Source of the DNA: Niebla homalea
Lineage: Eukaryota > Ascomycota > Lecanoromycetes > Lecanorales > Ramalinaceae
Direction: 5' to 3'
Length of the DNA: 64,000 bases
NCBI GenBank assembly: GCA_019925105.1
Contig: JAHGAU010000001.1
Span: 2,480,001-2,544,000 of the forward strand
This document shows, in pieces, positions 32,659 through 43,547 of the stretch. Under the pieces are notes generated by a model that was given only the letters and a program-made list of their open reading frames with translations, made no database searches and was not told the DNA's origin. A program made the position numbers and the translations under genes. Numbering within the stretch: the stretch's first letter is position 1; every line of letters begins with the position of its first letter.

Positions 32659-34977
32659 TCAAGCTCGAGGAGCTGCGTTCTCCTCTCTCGTGGCTGCTGC
32701 TACGAGAACGTCCAGACCGCTCATTTCAGTGTCCTTGGCTTGGTCGTACTGTGAGGCAGATCCTGAGCTGGGTAGAGGCCATGACTGCTGCTGTGGCTTG
32801 TCGTCCGTGAAGACCTGCATTGTCAGCCTACGTTCCTTATTGGCCTGATCATATATGCTTACATGTTGAGCGGCAGCTGGTACAGGTTGCCGTGGAATCG
32901 ACTCAACAAAACCATTGCTGTGCCTTATAGATAACTCGTGATCCACAGCAGGTGTTGATGGCGTCTTGGGCACACCTTCGCTACCAGTAGATTCACCAGG
33001 CGACACTCGAGGATGAGACGTCACTGGATTCGACGGTGGGCCTGCATACCAACCTTGACGCTTGGTTCGAGTCGACGATGCGCCTGAATGATCGAATCGA
33101 TCGCCGGATCTTCGAGTCACGTCTTGGTGAATCACCGGCGCTGCTTGCGGTGGCTGCTGCTGAGATGCAGGTGCAACGGTTCGTCCTGCTTCGTAGGGAC
33201 GAGGCGGTGGTTGGGACCAGGTCTGAGCTTCCTGCGGCAAAGGGTTGCCCCTGAGATCCAGCCGTGTCAAATTTTGGTGAAGCGACATGTCCCAGGACGC
33301 ATGCCCTTTGGCTGGGCCTGTCGGAGGCTCAAATTGACGGCCTGGGAGCGCAGGTGGCTGGGCTGACTGGTCGATTTGCATGGGGCTAGGTCCACGAGGA
33401 GGCGGAGTCGCGGGCTGTCGAGGTGGATCGAATGAGGCAATCCCTGGCAAAGTTTGAGAGCCACTAGCTGCGGCTGTTGCATTCGAAGCGTAAGAGGGGT
33501 GAGGGGCATCTGGAGTCTGGTAGTAGCTTAGACCGCTTGTGGCCGGACGTGAGAAGTTGGCACTAGAAATCCCGGGGCGAGAGAAGTTGGTGTAATTGTG
33601 CGGCGTCGGGTGCCACGTTCGCCTCCTCAACTCGGCTTCAGCCGCCTCACGGGTGACGAAGCTGTGAGACTCGTTTATGGGGCTCCCAAACGAGCTGCTC
33701 AAGTTTGAAAAGCCTGATGCTTGAGATGATGCAAGCGGACTGAGATAAGGAGAGCCGCCGTGCAAATGACCTTGTGGGGACTGAAACGGTTTAGGGCCTG
33801 ATGGCACAGAAAGTCGACGGCTATGGCCTCTGTTTTCCCAGTAGCCGCTACTTCGACTAGTGGATACTGGAGAGCCAAGAGAAGAGCCGTATCCCGGACT
33901 GTTTTGACCGGTAGAGTAAGTAGTGGAGGTCGGAGTGCTCACACCCTCGGACGAATCTCTAAAGAACGACGTCTGACCTGGGGGCGTCGATGGTTGAGTG
34001 CGCAGAATATCTAAGCTTAGACGCGCCCTCGAGGGGTCATTAGCCATGATCAAGGGGGGCGGACGTTTCCTGCTGTCGTCTCTACTAATCGTTGAAGTGG
34101 TAGAGCCAATGCTCGAAGTGGATAGATTTCTCCCATGGCCACGATGGTGGCTGCCTTGGCTGCTGGCGGTGGAAGCCCGCGATCGGCTGCCTGCAGGTCT
34201 GGCAACACGGTCCGTTCGTATTTGTCGTTGAAAGCGCGTGCCGGTCGCTGCGAGGGAATCCATGGGTATTTCTTCGTTCACGTGGACGGTTTGCGCATGT
34301 TGGCGGAGATTGTCCAGTCGAGAAAAGCGACGTGAGCAATGGCATTGAAAGGGACGCTCCCCGGTATGCTTCCTATTCCACATTAGCACAGCAACAATCT
34401 AAGTGAGTAAAATGGATTACCTGATGTGCCTTGCCAAATGCTCACTCCGAGTGAAACTCAGTTTGCAAGGAGGGAACTCTGTACAGAAGAAGCGTTGACC
34501 TTTCTTCTTCTTCGAGCCTCCACCACCCTCTGCATCTAAGCCTTCGGCGTCCGACCCCGCGTCTCCTTCACCATCTGACTCATCCATGGTGACGTCCTGA
34601 CTTGCACTTGTGTCGACGGACGGTTGAGACTGGGGCCTGTCTGGTTCCACGGATTTCTGTTCGCTTGCAGACTGACTGGGGGTGGAGAAGGAGTTGCGGA
34701 ATGGTGAGGTGGGAAGGGGTCGTTGACCATTCATGCCACCGAAACTCAGCCTTGTCGGGGTTGTTGGGGCAGAAGTCATGGACATCTCATTGGATGCATG
34801 CTGGAGCGGGTGGGAGGGCGGAGGTATTGGTGCTCGCGGAGTAGTGGGCGTCGTAGCATCAGAAGGGTAATCTGACAGCCCCAGGCCCACATTTATCGAT
34901 TGAACAGTCGTCATACTGGCCAGCTGTGGCGACACGTCGTCCCCCCGGTCGGATGTGAATGTAGGGTTATTTCGCAT
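32659..34977 (-). CDS. C2H2 zinc-finger transcription factor (Rgm1/Usv1/Rsv-like)
   Basis: Two exons (34977-34421 and 34372-32659; intron 48 bp) encode 756 residues. A single pair of zinc fingers straddles the splice at about residues 167-213. Finger 1 is C-x5-C-x12-H-x3-H ('[20 protein letters not shown]'); finger 2 is C-x1-C-x12-H-x4-H ('[20 protein letters not shown]' then H). This tight pair, followed by '[19 protein letters not shown]', is the form seen in fungal carbon/stress regulators related to yeast Rgm1 and Usv1 and fission yeast Rsv1/2, which bind CCCCT-like sites. A Lys run just before finger 1 (GSKKKKGQ) may serve nuclear import. The rest is Ser/Pro-rich and probably disordered. 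The start is the first ATG in frame (34977). The exact orthologue is not certain. Confidence 0.83.
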
Positions 34978-37666
34978 ATGACGCACTCAGAATGAGATGC
35001 GGTCGAGACGAGTAATGTATGTTCAGATCATCAAGAGAGGGCGGGAGTTCTCTCTAGCGGCTCGAGCGGAGGGGGCAAGGTTGAAGAGGGGGGGGGGGAG
35101 GCGCGGCGTCGGATCGTTGCAGGCGGTTATGATGGCGACGGATGTGTCTGAGTCTGATGAAGAGGTGAAGTGAAGTCGAGCGGCTATGGCTCAGATCATG
35201 TCGTTGAAGACCCTCGAGTGCCCTGGATGTCTATTTTGGGGCTGTGGCGCGACAAGGCGGAGAGGAAAGGGAAAGTGTTTCAGGAAGAGTAGATGGATCA
35301 ACCTAGGGCCAACACCTGCCCACCAACGAAACAAGCGTTTCAAGTGGAATCCAAATGCCAAAAGTATATAAGTAAAGAATCCAAAGAAGATTGATGGCTA
35401 AGCACTGGTCGAAATGAAAAGATAAATTACGTGAGATTGAGGGATGAAGCGAGAAAGGGAGGAACGTGGTGTTTGGACGGTATGGATGATGATGGTGGGT
35501 AGTGGGGGGGTTGTCGCAATGCCCATCTAGAACTAGACTTAGTCGCGGTGGCAGGGGAACTTTGTCTCCTTTTTAAGGCCGAGAAGAGCGATCATTTTCC
35601 AACCATTCAAATTGTGGGGATGTCGCTCTTCCTCTTGGGCTACGGGGATCATGAATTCGTGCTTGAACTATCTCTCTCTCCCTCCCTCTTCCTCTCTCTT
35701 CTTCTGGCTAGGCCACCCCTCCACACTACCTATGTTGTATCCATCGTCTACGCCTCTCGTAATTGCTTATTTCACCGAGCGGGATGCACAAGGGTGCAGG
35801 GCGTCTTTTCACCTTTTCACCTTTTGAAGCATTGAGAGATATTGAAAGCCGAGTGGAGACGAAGCTTTCTGGTTACTTAGCCTTCGCTACTGGTGAAGTA
35901 GATCACACGGAGTCTTTCCAGGCCAAGCTTGACCCTGTGTAAGCCTTGATCAAAAGCCTTTCTAGTTTCCATCCCGCGATATCTAAACGCACCACAATAC
36001 ACAATATTCGAACTGCAGATGGCGGCATACGCGGTACCTCACTTTTCGAGGGGAGGAATTCGAGCAGTGCCGCAAACATGCATAAGAGTCGGTGGGGTTG
36101 ATTGCAGAGGAACCATCGGAATCGGGCACCTGGGACTGGAATACTGGTGACGCCAAAGGCCCAAATGACTCCCTGAGACAACCCTGCAGGCTAGCATCTG
36201 ACGTGCATCTGCAAGGGCTTTGCCTTTGCCTTATCCAAGTTACCGCGCTGAAAAAATGGCCCGTCCAGGTACACTTCCTCTTGGCCTACCTTCCCCTAAA
36301 CTCAACTTGCGCCGCCCGACTTAAATGTGCCACTGCCCAGTGCCCACTAGGATCTGTAGATAATGTCCGCCGTCGCTTGTTAGTAAATTGAACTTCTCGC
36401 TCACTTGTGCGTCCGCTTCGGTGTGGGCGTTGCGGCAACTAAGCCAAGCGATCTAATCAAATGCGCAGTAAGATCTGCGTTTGCTATGGGCTGTTGTCAG
36501 GAGATCTTGCCTCAGTTGTATCTCCGAAGCGAGCGCTGGCAACACGTTGCTAAATCTGATGTCCGTTGTGATAGTGCGGCTCCAAGACCTTCAAAGATAG
36601 AAGGAGGAGTATAGCAGAACATGGTCTACAGCATTTGGACCACCCTGTCCACAGTACCTACCTTTTTCTTTTTCTATTGATAGGTGACAATGCTGTTGCA
36701 TAAACATCATCATATCTCGCTGGATCCATCTCAGCCTACCATCTCAAAATTGAACATCTATCGCCATTTTATTTTCTGGAGGCTCTATTTGGTGTCTCTC
36801 AGCCCGTGGCATGCCGAAGCTGAGTTGTTTCACTTTTGCATCCCCATTCAGCAAGTTACGAGTCGAGAAGACCGACTTGATCATTTCCGTGGAGCGCTAA
36901 TTCAGTGGAAGCCGATATTCGTGGGTCCTCGCAATTGTTATGCAGCACATCCCATCAAATAGATCAACAGTATATTCCATAGTGACGACGAAATTGACCT
37001 TGTATGCTCTTACATTCTCAATTGAATCCTTAGACTTATTGAATCATCACCAAGACCGCACTTATCCATCCCTATGCTCAAAAAATCAATCGAACAAGAC
37101 GTTCTACATACTCTCGCTCGCCGGCTCCACTCAGATCTACCCTTCTACTCCATAGAGCTCGAAATACGAATTCGGTCAGCCGTGGGTAGCTAATAAAGAC
37201 ATTTCCTTCGCTCAGTCAGAACTCACAAGCTGATGAATTGTGTGACTGGTGCCTGTTCGCTTGCATTTCCGGCCTGGCAGCGAAGGTCTTGTAGGTGCTT
37301 CCTGGTACGTTGGTGGCAATTTGGAACTTTGCAGACGGCCTACGGCTATCTTCGAGTCAATTGGATGCTACACTGGCAACAAGGAGCTTGGATTCAAGGA
37401 CGCCCACTTGGCCTACCGTGACCAGCTTCAGAAAAGCCGCGACTCTTTTTGGGGTCTTGAAATCAGGCAGGCGCTCCCACGTGCACGCGTATGGATAGGA
37501 AAAGAACTTAACTATCAAACGGAACAGTGAAGAATTGAAGAATGCGCAGATAAGCTTTCTATGCAGCATACAGCTCCATCCCCAAACCAACAATGATGAG
37601 ATTCCCGAATCTGGTCAATTTCTTCAATTGACCCAAGACCTCTGCTTGTTATTCTCATTGACCTCA
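34978..37666. other. Long upstream region of the zinc-finger gene and start of an accessory-looking tract
   Basis: These 2.7 kb hold no gene I can support. A G-tract of 11 lies at about 35087-35097. Pyrimidine tracts (CTCTCTCTCCCTCCCTC) lie at about 35668-35700. An 'ACCTTTTC' tandem (two copies) lies at about 35808-35824. The frame at 37249-37530 on the plus strand has a mildly coding-like composition but no recognisable motif. Confidence 0.4.
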
Positions 37667-38599
37667 CTAATTTCTCCAGGCTTTGGACCTCCCGATTGTA
37701 TAACTTGCAATGACTTGGAAAACAAGTGAAGCGTTATACACCCCCATCCTTACTCGCTGGGAACCACCCAGCTCGTCTATATCTTTAACAACATGCAGAA
37801 GTTTACGCCCCCTCAGCCTTACTCGGCGGAAAACACCCAGCTCGTCTATACCTTCAACAGCATGCAGGAGTTTATCCTTTTCGGTATTTGCAGTCTTGTG
37901 AGTAACTTCATCGGCATCTGGCTTCTCTGACGCCAACTCGAATACGGGAGCAATGCGTTGATATAGTAGGCAACAGTTGTCACTATCAATCATCAGCCAC
38001 AGTGCACAGTCACTGAGGGAAGAGTAATACCACTTCACTTCATTGTCTGCCATTGCCCCCGATCCTGCTCTACACGCAGGACAAGAGGTTGTTGGAGCAT
38101 TGCGCATGTCGAATATCATACTCATGTCAACAAACCGACCTGGCAAGAAAACTTGCTGGAAAGGAAGAGTCGGGTCGATATCTCGCTTTAGATTAGGCGC
38201 ATGTAGAGCGTACTGGCCCCTTTTTACCTTTCCGTAACCTGGTCGATCCTGAAAACCGGCTTCGAGAACAAGATTAAAGTCTGCGATATTCAGGAATTTC
38301 CCTTCACAAGCATCTCCCGCTAGGAGGGCCATAGTCTCATGCAAGTATTGCATTTTCCGATCAAATGCTCTCAGCCCTTCAACAGTACTTATCACTGCAA
38401 AAAATTGAAGCCAACACGGGGGGAACCGATCCCGCCTCTCGCGTCCTGTCAAACTCATACTTTCCCTGCCATGCCTGCACGTGGAGCAAAATTCCTTCTC
38501 TGTGACAGTATACAGTGGAACGCACAAATTCAGGAGTGCGACAACCGCGATCACCGAACATGATACACACGAAATTAGACAAACGCATGGGATGTGCAT
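37667..38599 (-). CDS. Candidate ubiquitin-like-domain (ULD-type) fungal protein, model incomplete
   Basis: A frame of 310 codons runs from the first ATG at 38599; it stays open upstream to 38689. The central part matches, as I remember it, the fungal ubiquitin-like domain found in many accessory ankyrin/NACHT-type proteins: 'FNLVLEAGFQDRPGYGKVKR', 'GQYAL', then 'FLPGRFVDMSMIFD' followed by a Cys pair, 'SCPACRAGS'. A hydrophobic segment precedes it ('CVSCSVIAVVALLNLCVPLY'). Near the C-terminus a 23-residue unit is repeated in tandem ('LLHAVEGIDELG..' / 'LLHVVKDIDELG..'). A second frame on the same strand (38774-38379) overlaps the N-terminal part and may carry the true 5' exon, so splicing is unresolved. 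It may be degenerate. Function unknown. Confidence 0.45.
   Translation of the reverse strand: MHIPCVCLISCVSCSVIAVVALLNLCVPLYTVTEKEFCSTCRHGRESMSLTGRERRDRFPPCWLQFFAVISTVEGLRAFDRKMQYLHETMALLAGDACEGKFLNIADFNLVLEAGFQDRPGYGKVKRGQYALHAPNLKRDIDPTLPFQQVFLPGRFVDMSMIFDMRNAPTTSCPACRAGSGAMADNEVKWYYSSLSDCALWLMIDSDNCCLLYQRIAPVFELASEKPDADEVTHKTANTEKDKLLHAVEGIDELGVFRRVRLRGRKLLHVVKDIDELGGSQRVRMGVYNASLVFQVIASYTIGRSKAWRN
37738..37875 (-). repeat. Tandem duplication of a 69-bp unit inside the ULD-type gene
   Basis: The word TTACTCG and the surrounding ~69 bp recur exactly 69 bp apart (37750 and 37819), keeping frame and giving two 23-residue units that differ at several positions. Confidence 0.75.
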
Positions 38600-41500
38600 A
38601 CTTGTTCCCAGGAAGATCAATAGTGGTGACACAGGTGGTAATTTCCTTTGAGCGCTTGTGGGACGAGGAACGATTTTGAGAGCAATCAATCAGCATTGCT
38701 CCACTCGCATTTGAGTGAGGTACCACATAGACATCAAAAAGTATTTCGACCACTTGAGAAACAACAGAATGCAAGGAGCGCTTTCAGAATATCCATTGGA
38801 GAGAGCCCTCTGGACCCGTTGTGCCTTGAACAGAGGAGAGCGTTAAGCAGCAAGTACCGACTCGAATAACTCAGACGAGCGCCGCATCGTAACAGTCGTG
38901 ATGGGTGCTTACGTGGAGATCGCTTTCCTTTGGTGCTTCTTTGGTGTAAATTGTAAAGCTTTTTGATGCAAGCCTCCCGCCATCAAATTACCCCACTGAT
39001 AACAGGCGGGGATCGATCCTACGGTCATACATGGACTCTAGGAATGAACATTCATCGCTAACGTACAGTCGTACTTGGGTGTTTCCTTGTCCTCATCTGC
39101 CGTACAAGGGTTGTCCATGCAGGTCCAAGTGCGTAGAGCTGTTGATGGAAGGCCGGACATAGTCCAGTGGGTCCACCAATTCTTGAGTTTTCCGCAAGCC
39201 ATATCTCGCAAGGGGGGGGCCAAGGCGAAGCAAGCCCGACGTTCCCATGTGATTGTAATGTTGTAAAGCAATGATAAGAACCTCTAGCCCTTTCGGAGGT
39301 AGTATACCTCGTACAGCTAGAACCTTGCTGTCACCAACATCTCCCCAGTCTGCAGTCAGCCATGCCATCTAAGTATGTAGCACACTGATGTATTCGAGCA
39401 ATCACACGTCCGTATGGCGGGAAGGTCTAAATTGTAAAACCACTCTCACCCTCCACAGATTCGGCCACTCAGCCGCAGATGCCTTTGTCATATGTTGGCA
39501 AGATTTTAGCGTAAGCACTGAAATAGGTACCCTTGTCATCATCCCACCTCGCTCACCCGAGGATCACTATTCATCATTATTACTCCTCAGAATAAGGAAC
39601 TCGGTGCCAAAACTTTCCCGACGGATAGAATTACCCAGGCATGGATATGATCAGGTCTTCTGGGGCAGCTGGCCCGGCTCTAATACAGCGGTATACAGAA
39701 AGAAAGTTCCTGTAGACCTCAGTATCCCCTCGTAGGTTTTCAAGGGCAAGTTCGTTGGCAATGCTATCACGTCATGCCGCCCTGATCATGTGAAGCTTGA
39801 AAATGAAGGGTTTCTGAGATTATAAAAGAGAGTGGTCAATTTCTGAATACGGCCTAAGTAGAATGTAGTCGTTAAACGCCCATGTCAGTGTAAGTGCCCG
39901 TAATTTAGATGTATGTGGAGACTAGAGAAATGACAGCATTTCCGATTTCCTCAATACTCATGCCTTACTGTTGTAATCAGTACAGACTCACAAACTAAGA
40001 CCCTTATCGATAGGTCAAAGCGAAAGGGTCATTCGAACAAAGAGACTGGTCAAGACTATAAACAATCTCGGTGCATGTCAATAACAAGAGCACTCATTGG
40101 TCGAGATTACTAGCTTAGCTAGAACTACGTACCGTCAAAACGTGTAATACATTTGTATGGCGCATGTTTTATATAATTAGTACTTAACAACCACCACACG
40201 GATTGCGGTCGGACAAAGCTCTCAGTAGGTGAGCTGGCTAAGTGCTCGGATTTGCAATCTTCAGAATCAAGAGCATACGTGTATCGTGTCGGTACTCCAA
40301 AAAATGTGTTTGTTGACACCCGGATAGTCCAGATTTGCCGAGGATTTGAGCCCCGAAAGCTGGTTTCAGACTGTCAAAATTCCTAAAGAATTGAGGGTAT
40401 TGTCCACTACAGACTACAGTCTGCTGGAAGATTTTGTAGAGTGCATTTTGCAGGTCTCATCCTGTTAGTTCCCGAGAGTCTTGTCTGACCGGAATATGTA
40501 TGGTGGCTGTAAAGTGTATACTCATGCAGGAAACGCAACGATTATGTACTATTTTGGCAAAAGTCACGTTACCGGGAAGAGCAGATTTATCCGCATCAGC
40601 ACGAGAAGCGGGCCAATGTTAAGGATGTCTATGTCAGATTACCTAAGGTATGCGGCGCCACGGTAACCACATCCGTAGTCCATCATGCGGCCGATTGGTC
40701 TCTCTGCTCCCCACCCCAAGCTCACCAGGAGCAAAAATAATTGCAACATGGGCAGCCTTACGATACCTGCAAAATGATAAGTGACTCGCGAATGAAAAAG
40801 ATGTTTGTCTAAAAGTTACTCAGAATCTCATGATGAGTAAGTTTAATACCAAAGACTTTTTGATTCGACATCTGAGTCGGGAGTTATGAGGTGTAGTGAT
40901 GATTGGGAGTTATTTGATCTTAGCGCGTACACGTTGCAATTATTGTTGCTCCTGGGGAGCCAAGTCCCAACAGATTCAGGCTGCACTTCAAGCAGAGATT
41001 CCAACTATGCTGGCCTCCAACTATGTACACATCTTGGAAGAAATAGTCTAGATATGTAAGGTGCGACAATTTCGTCATGAAAGCAATCGAAAGACTCTCC
41101 TCAATGAGTTCGCCCAAAAGCGGCTCAGGGTGCTAGCGATTGCGGACTGGCGTCTCCGCTCTTGCAACGTCTGTCCATCGTCTATCCATCATTCTTCGTC
41201 AATCCTCAGCACCAGTCCCTTCTCTGCGTTAAAAATCACTGAAACATCACTTGTCACTATAATGTGTTATCTTGCGAATGGCATTCTTCGTAGAAAGCGA
41301 CAGGCAATGTCTCAATTCATCAGCAGTGGATCGACTGCGGTCATGCTCGTAACCTCACACGAAGCTTTATACCATAGCAAGAGCCTCGATACCGAGGAAC
41401 CTTTAAGACATTGCAATAGCATCGAAGCGTGATCTGATCCCACTCATGACGAAAGGAGACTTGTATGTGACTTTCTATATAAGCTGACAGAAACTCTCCA

Positions 41501-41972
41501 ATAGCATACACAACGTCACCAAAGAGATCGAGCGACAGAAAATGACAGTCCTCAATTCAAAGCAAATACCTCAAAATGAGTTCAGGGAAGACCTAATCAT
41601 CCGCAAGACACACAAATCACGACATACTACCGTTGCCTACCTCCCTCATACCCTATTGTGTTCGCAGAATGCCCATTCCCGAATCGGCTACACCTCTGTG
41701 CCTCCTGAAGGCAATGTCGCTATCACTGCAGGGCCACCTGACAGTCTCGCCGCCACCAACAGCACATGTATAGCAGCAACCGGAAGGCAGAATAGCCAGC
41801 TAGACATGGTTTCCTCCAAGAGTCAGAGCATGGACTTCGTTATCAGCGCGTTGGCCGTGACCACGCTCCTGTGGACGATAGACACGCTGAGGAAGGCTGA
41901 TGCCTGCGGTTGCCTCAAGCCCGAAAGCCAAGTCGACGTTATCCACCTCTTGCCCGTCGAGCCCGCCCAGCT
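38600..41972. other. Gene-poor accessory stretch
   Basis: These 3.4 kb, partly AT-rich, have only short frames. A plus-strand frame at about 41061-41160 ('RHESNRKTLLNEFAQKRLRV') looks like a remnant of a helical-repeat protein but has no start, partner exon or clear family. A G8-run is at about 39212-39219. The second half (41800-41972) is the duplicated copy of the exon in the neighbouring small gene. Confidence 0.35.
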
Positions 41973-42167
41973 CTACATCGGGGAGCCTCCAATGTTCGCT
42001 GTGTCAGCAGCGGGTTGTCTGTGACCATGCTCCTGAGGACTATGAGCACGCTGAGGCAAGCTGATGCCTTGGGCTGCCTCAAGGCCAACATCTAAGTCAA
42101 TATCATCTTCCTCTTGCCCGTCGAGCCCGCCCAGTTCTACATCGTCCGAGGCTTCAACGTTCGCTGC
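41857..42167 (-). repeat. Tandem duplication of ~150 bp covering an exon
   Basis: The copies at 41857-42003 and 42021-42167 share long identical words (for example CTCTTGCCCGTCGAGCCCGC in both). The offset is 164 bp at one end and 165 bp at the other, revealing the one-base indel between copies. Both copies retain a CAG acceptor just before the repeated exon. Confidence 0.8.
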
Positions 42168-42407
42168 AATGCAAAGGATACATTAGCTTATCGCTTGATG
42201 TATTCGCATCGTGAGAGGATCAAGACAATGCTTACGTCTCCGCCCTGGCTCGTCGTCATTCTCCGCCCCGTTCCTGATATACCCCACCATTTGTCGGGCG
42301 CTTCGGACAAGGTATACCAGGCCGAAAACCATCAGAACGCGGAGCAAACTGCTGATATAAATGTTGTCGCTCCAGGATTGAGCCTGAATTGTCGTTTGGG
42401 AGGCCAT
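41973..42407 (-). CDS. Small single-span membrane protein, family unknown
   Basis: Two exons (42407-42236 and 42163-41973; intron 72 bp, GTAAGC donor, TTGCAG acceptor) give 120 residues. I do not recognise it. Residues ~18-42 form one hydrophobic helix ('ISSLLRVLMVFGLVYLVRSA'). After the splice the protein becomes acidic ('DDVELGGLDGQEEDDIDLDV') and ends shortly after 'PQRAHSPQEHGHRQ'. The splice signals, phase 1 agreement and the sharp change from hydrophobic to acidic make this a credible gene even though it is short. The second exon exists in two tandem copies, and the downstream copy is put out of frame by one base, which causes the present stop at 41973. Confidence 0.6.
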
Positions 42408-43547
42408 ATTGATACCTTTGCTTTTCTGCTGGATTGCAATATATGTGCTCCCGCAAGTTGCTTTATTGCAAAGATATGTTTGCCCTTATACAATGCCAAT
42501 TCTGAGCTAATGTGATATCAATGATATGTATGCTGTGGTTCTGGTTTTTCTTCGAGAGCAGACGCAGGTGCGCGGTGCCTTCAATTATTTCGCCCCTCCC
42601 CTCCTCGCTCTCCGCTTTGGAATTGGGAAAACATTCTGCGAGATTCTGAAAAACCACCCCAAACGAGCAAAAACTCCAGCAGGATTTTAATGTGATGCGT
42701 TCAGCTACTTCATCTTTGTCTAATCTCCAATTTATACTTGTAACAGCTACTAGCAACCTGCGATTTTCCAGGGGAGGTGCAACTCCACGTGCCATTCGTG
42801 TAGCATCGCATGAATGGCATTGCACTTGATCGAGAACATTCCGCGCAGCTTGTACACGTCCACTGATTCTGATCGAATCTAGGATGCTGTGGGGCGAGAA
42901 CTTGAACGAAGCAACGGCACCGTGCCTTTCAGCTCCTGGCAATGCAAGGTCCAGCGCCCGAAGCCATTGACTTCTACTCAACTGCAAAGTTACAATCGCT
43001 CCAAAGCTACTATCGCTCGTCGAGAGAAGCAGGCAATGACCCACCCAAGGCTAGTCGTGGGCTGCGAGGCGTTTGAAAATCTACTAAGTGGCGAACATGA
43101 TGGAGAGTGAGGGGGGATTGAATGCGAAGTAAAACTCAGCGCCGGCTTCAATGGTATAGTAGACCTCATAGAGCTATTCATCAAGGGAGCAGTCGATCTC
43201 GAAGGCGCTTTTCCCAGGTTTATCGATATGTCGGATATTTTACAGCGTGTAGAGCGATATTGGCTCCACGTTCCTTCATTGCCCCGTATATTTCAACAGC
43301 GTTTCCTCAAGTTCACTTGTCTTCTGAGGTTATTTCATTTTGAAAAGCAATCCTGTCTCCAATTTGTGCGTTGGCAGGTAAAGGCGAAGAGACGAAATCA
43401 TCAAGAGGCAAAAGGGGCTACCACTTTTCGGCGGGCAAAATCGTTTTCCAGAAATAATTCACCAATGTACCAGCTAAGTCCTCGTCATTTCAAAGCGATA
43501 AGTAATATTCTAGTAGTGTGAGCAATGGGACCTCAATGTTTTAGATG
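42408..43547. other. Interval with a possible gene fragment
   Basis: The plus strand from the ATG at 43036 reads 24 sensible codons, meets TGA at 43108, and then continues in the same frame with 'KLSAGFNGIVDLIELFIKGA' and 'FPRFIDMSDILQRVERYW' to about 43377. It could be a degraded gene, or a spliced one with a 42-bp intron from 43088. The family is unknown. The minus-strand frame at 42463-43044 lacks any sign of being real. Confidence 0.35.

Noticed and set aside
42463..43044. 193-codon minus-strand frame
   Set aside because: No recognisable feature, and it overlaps a more protein-like plus-strand fragment at its upper end.
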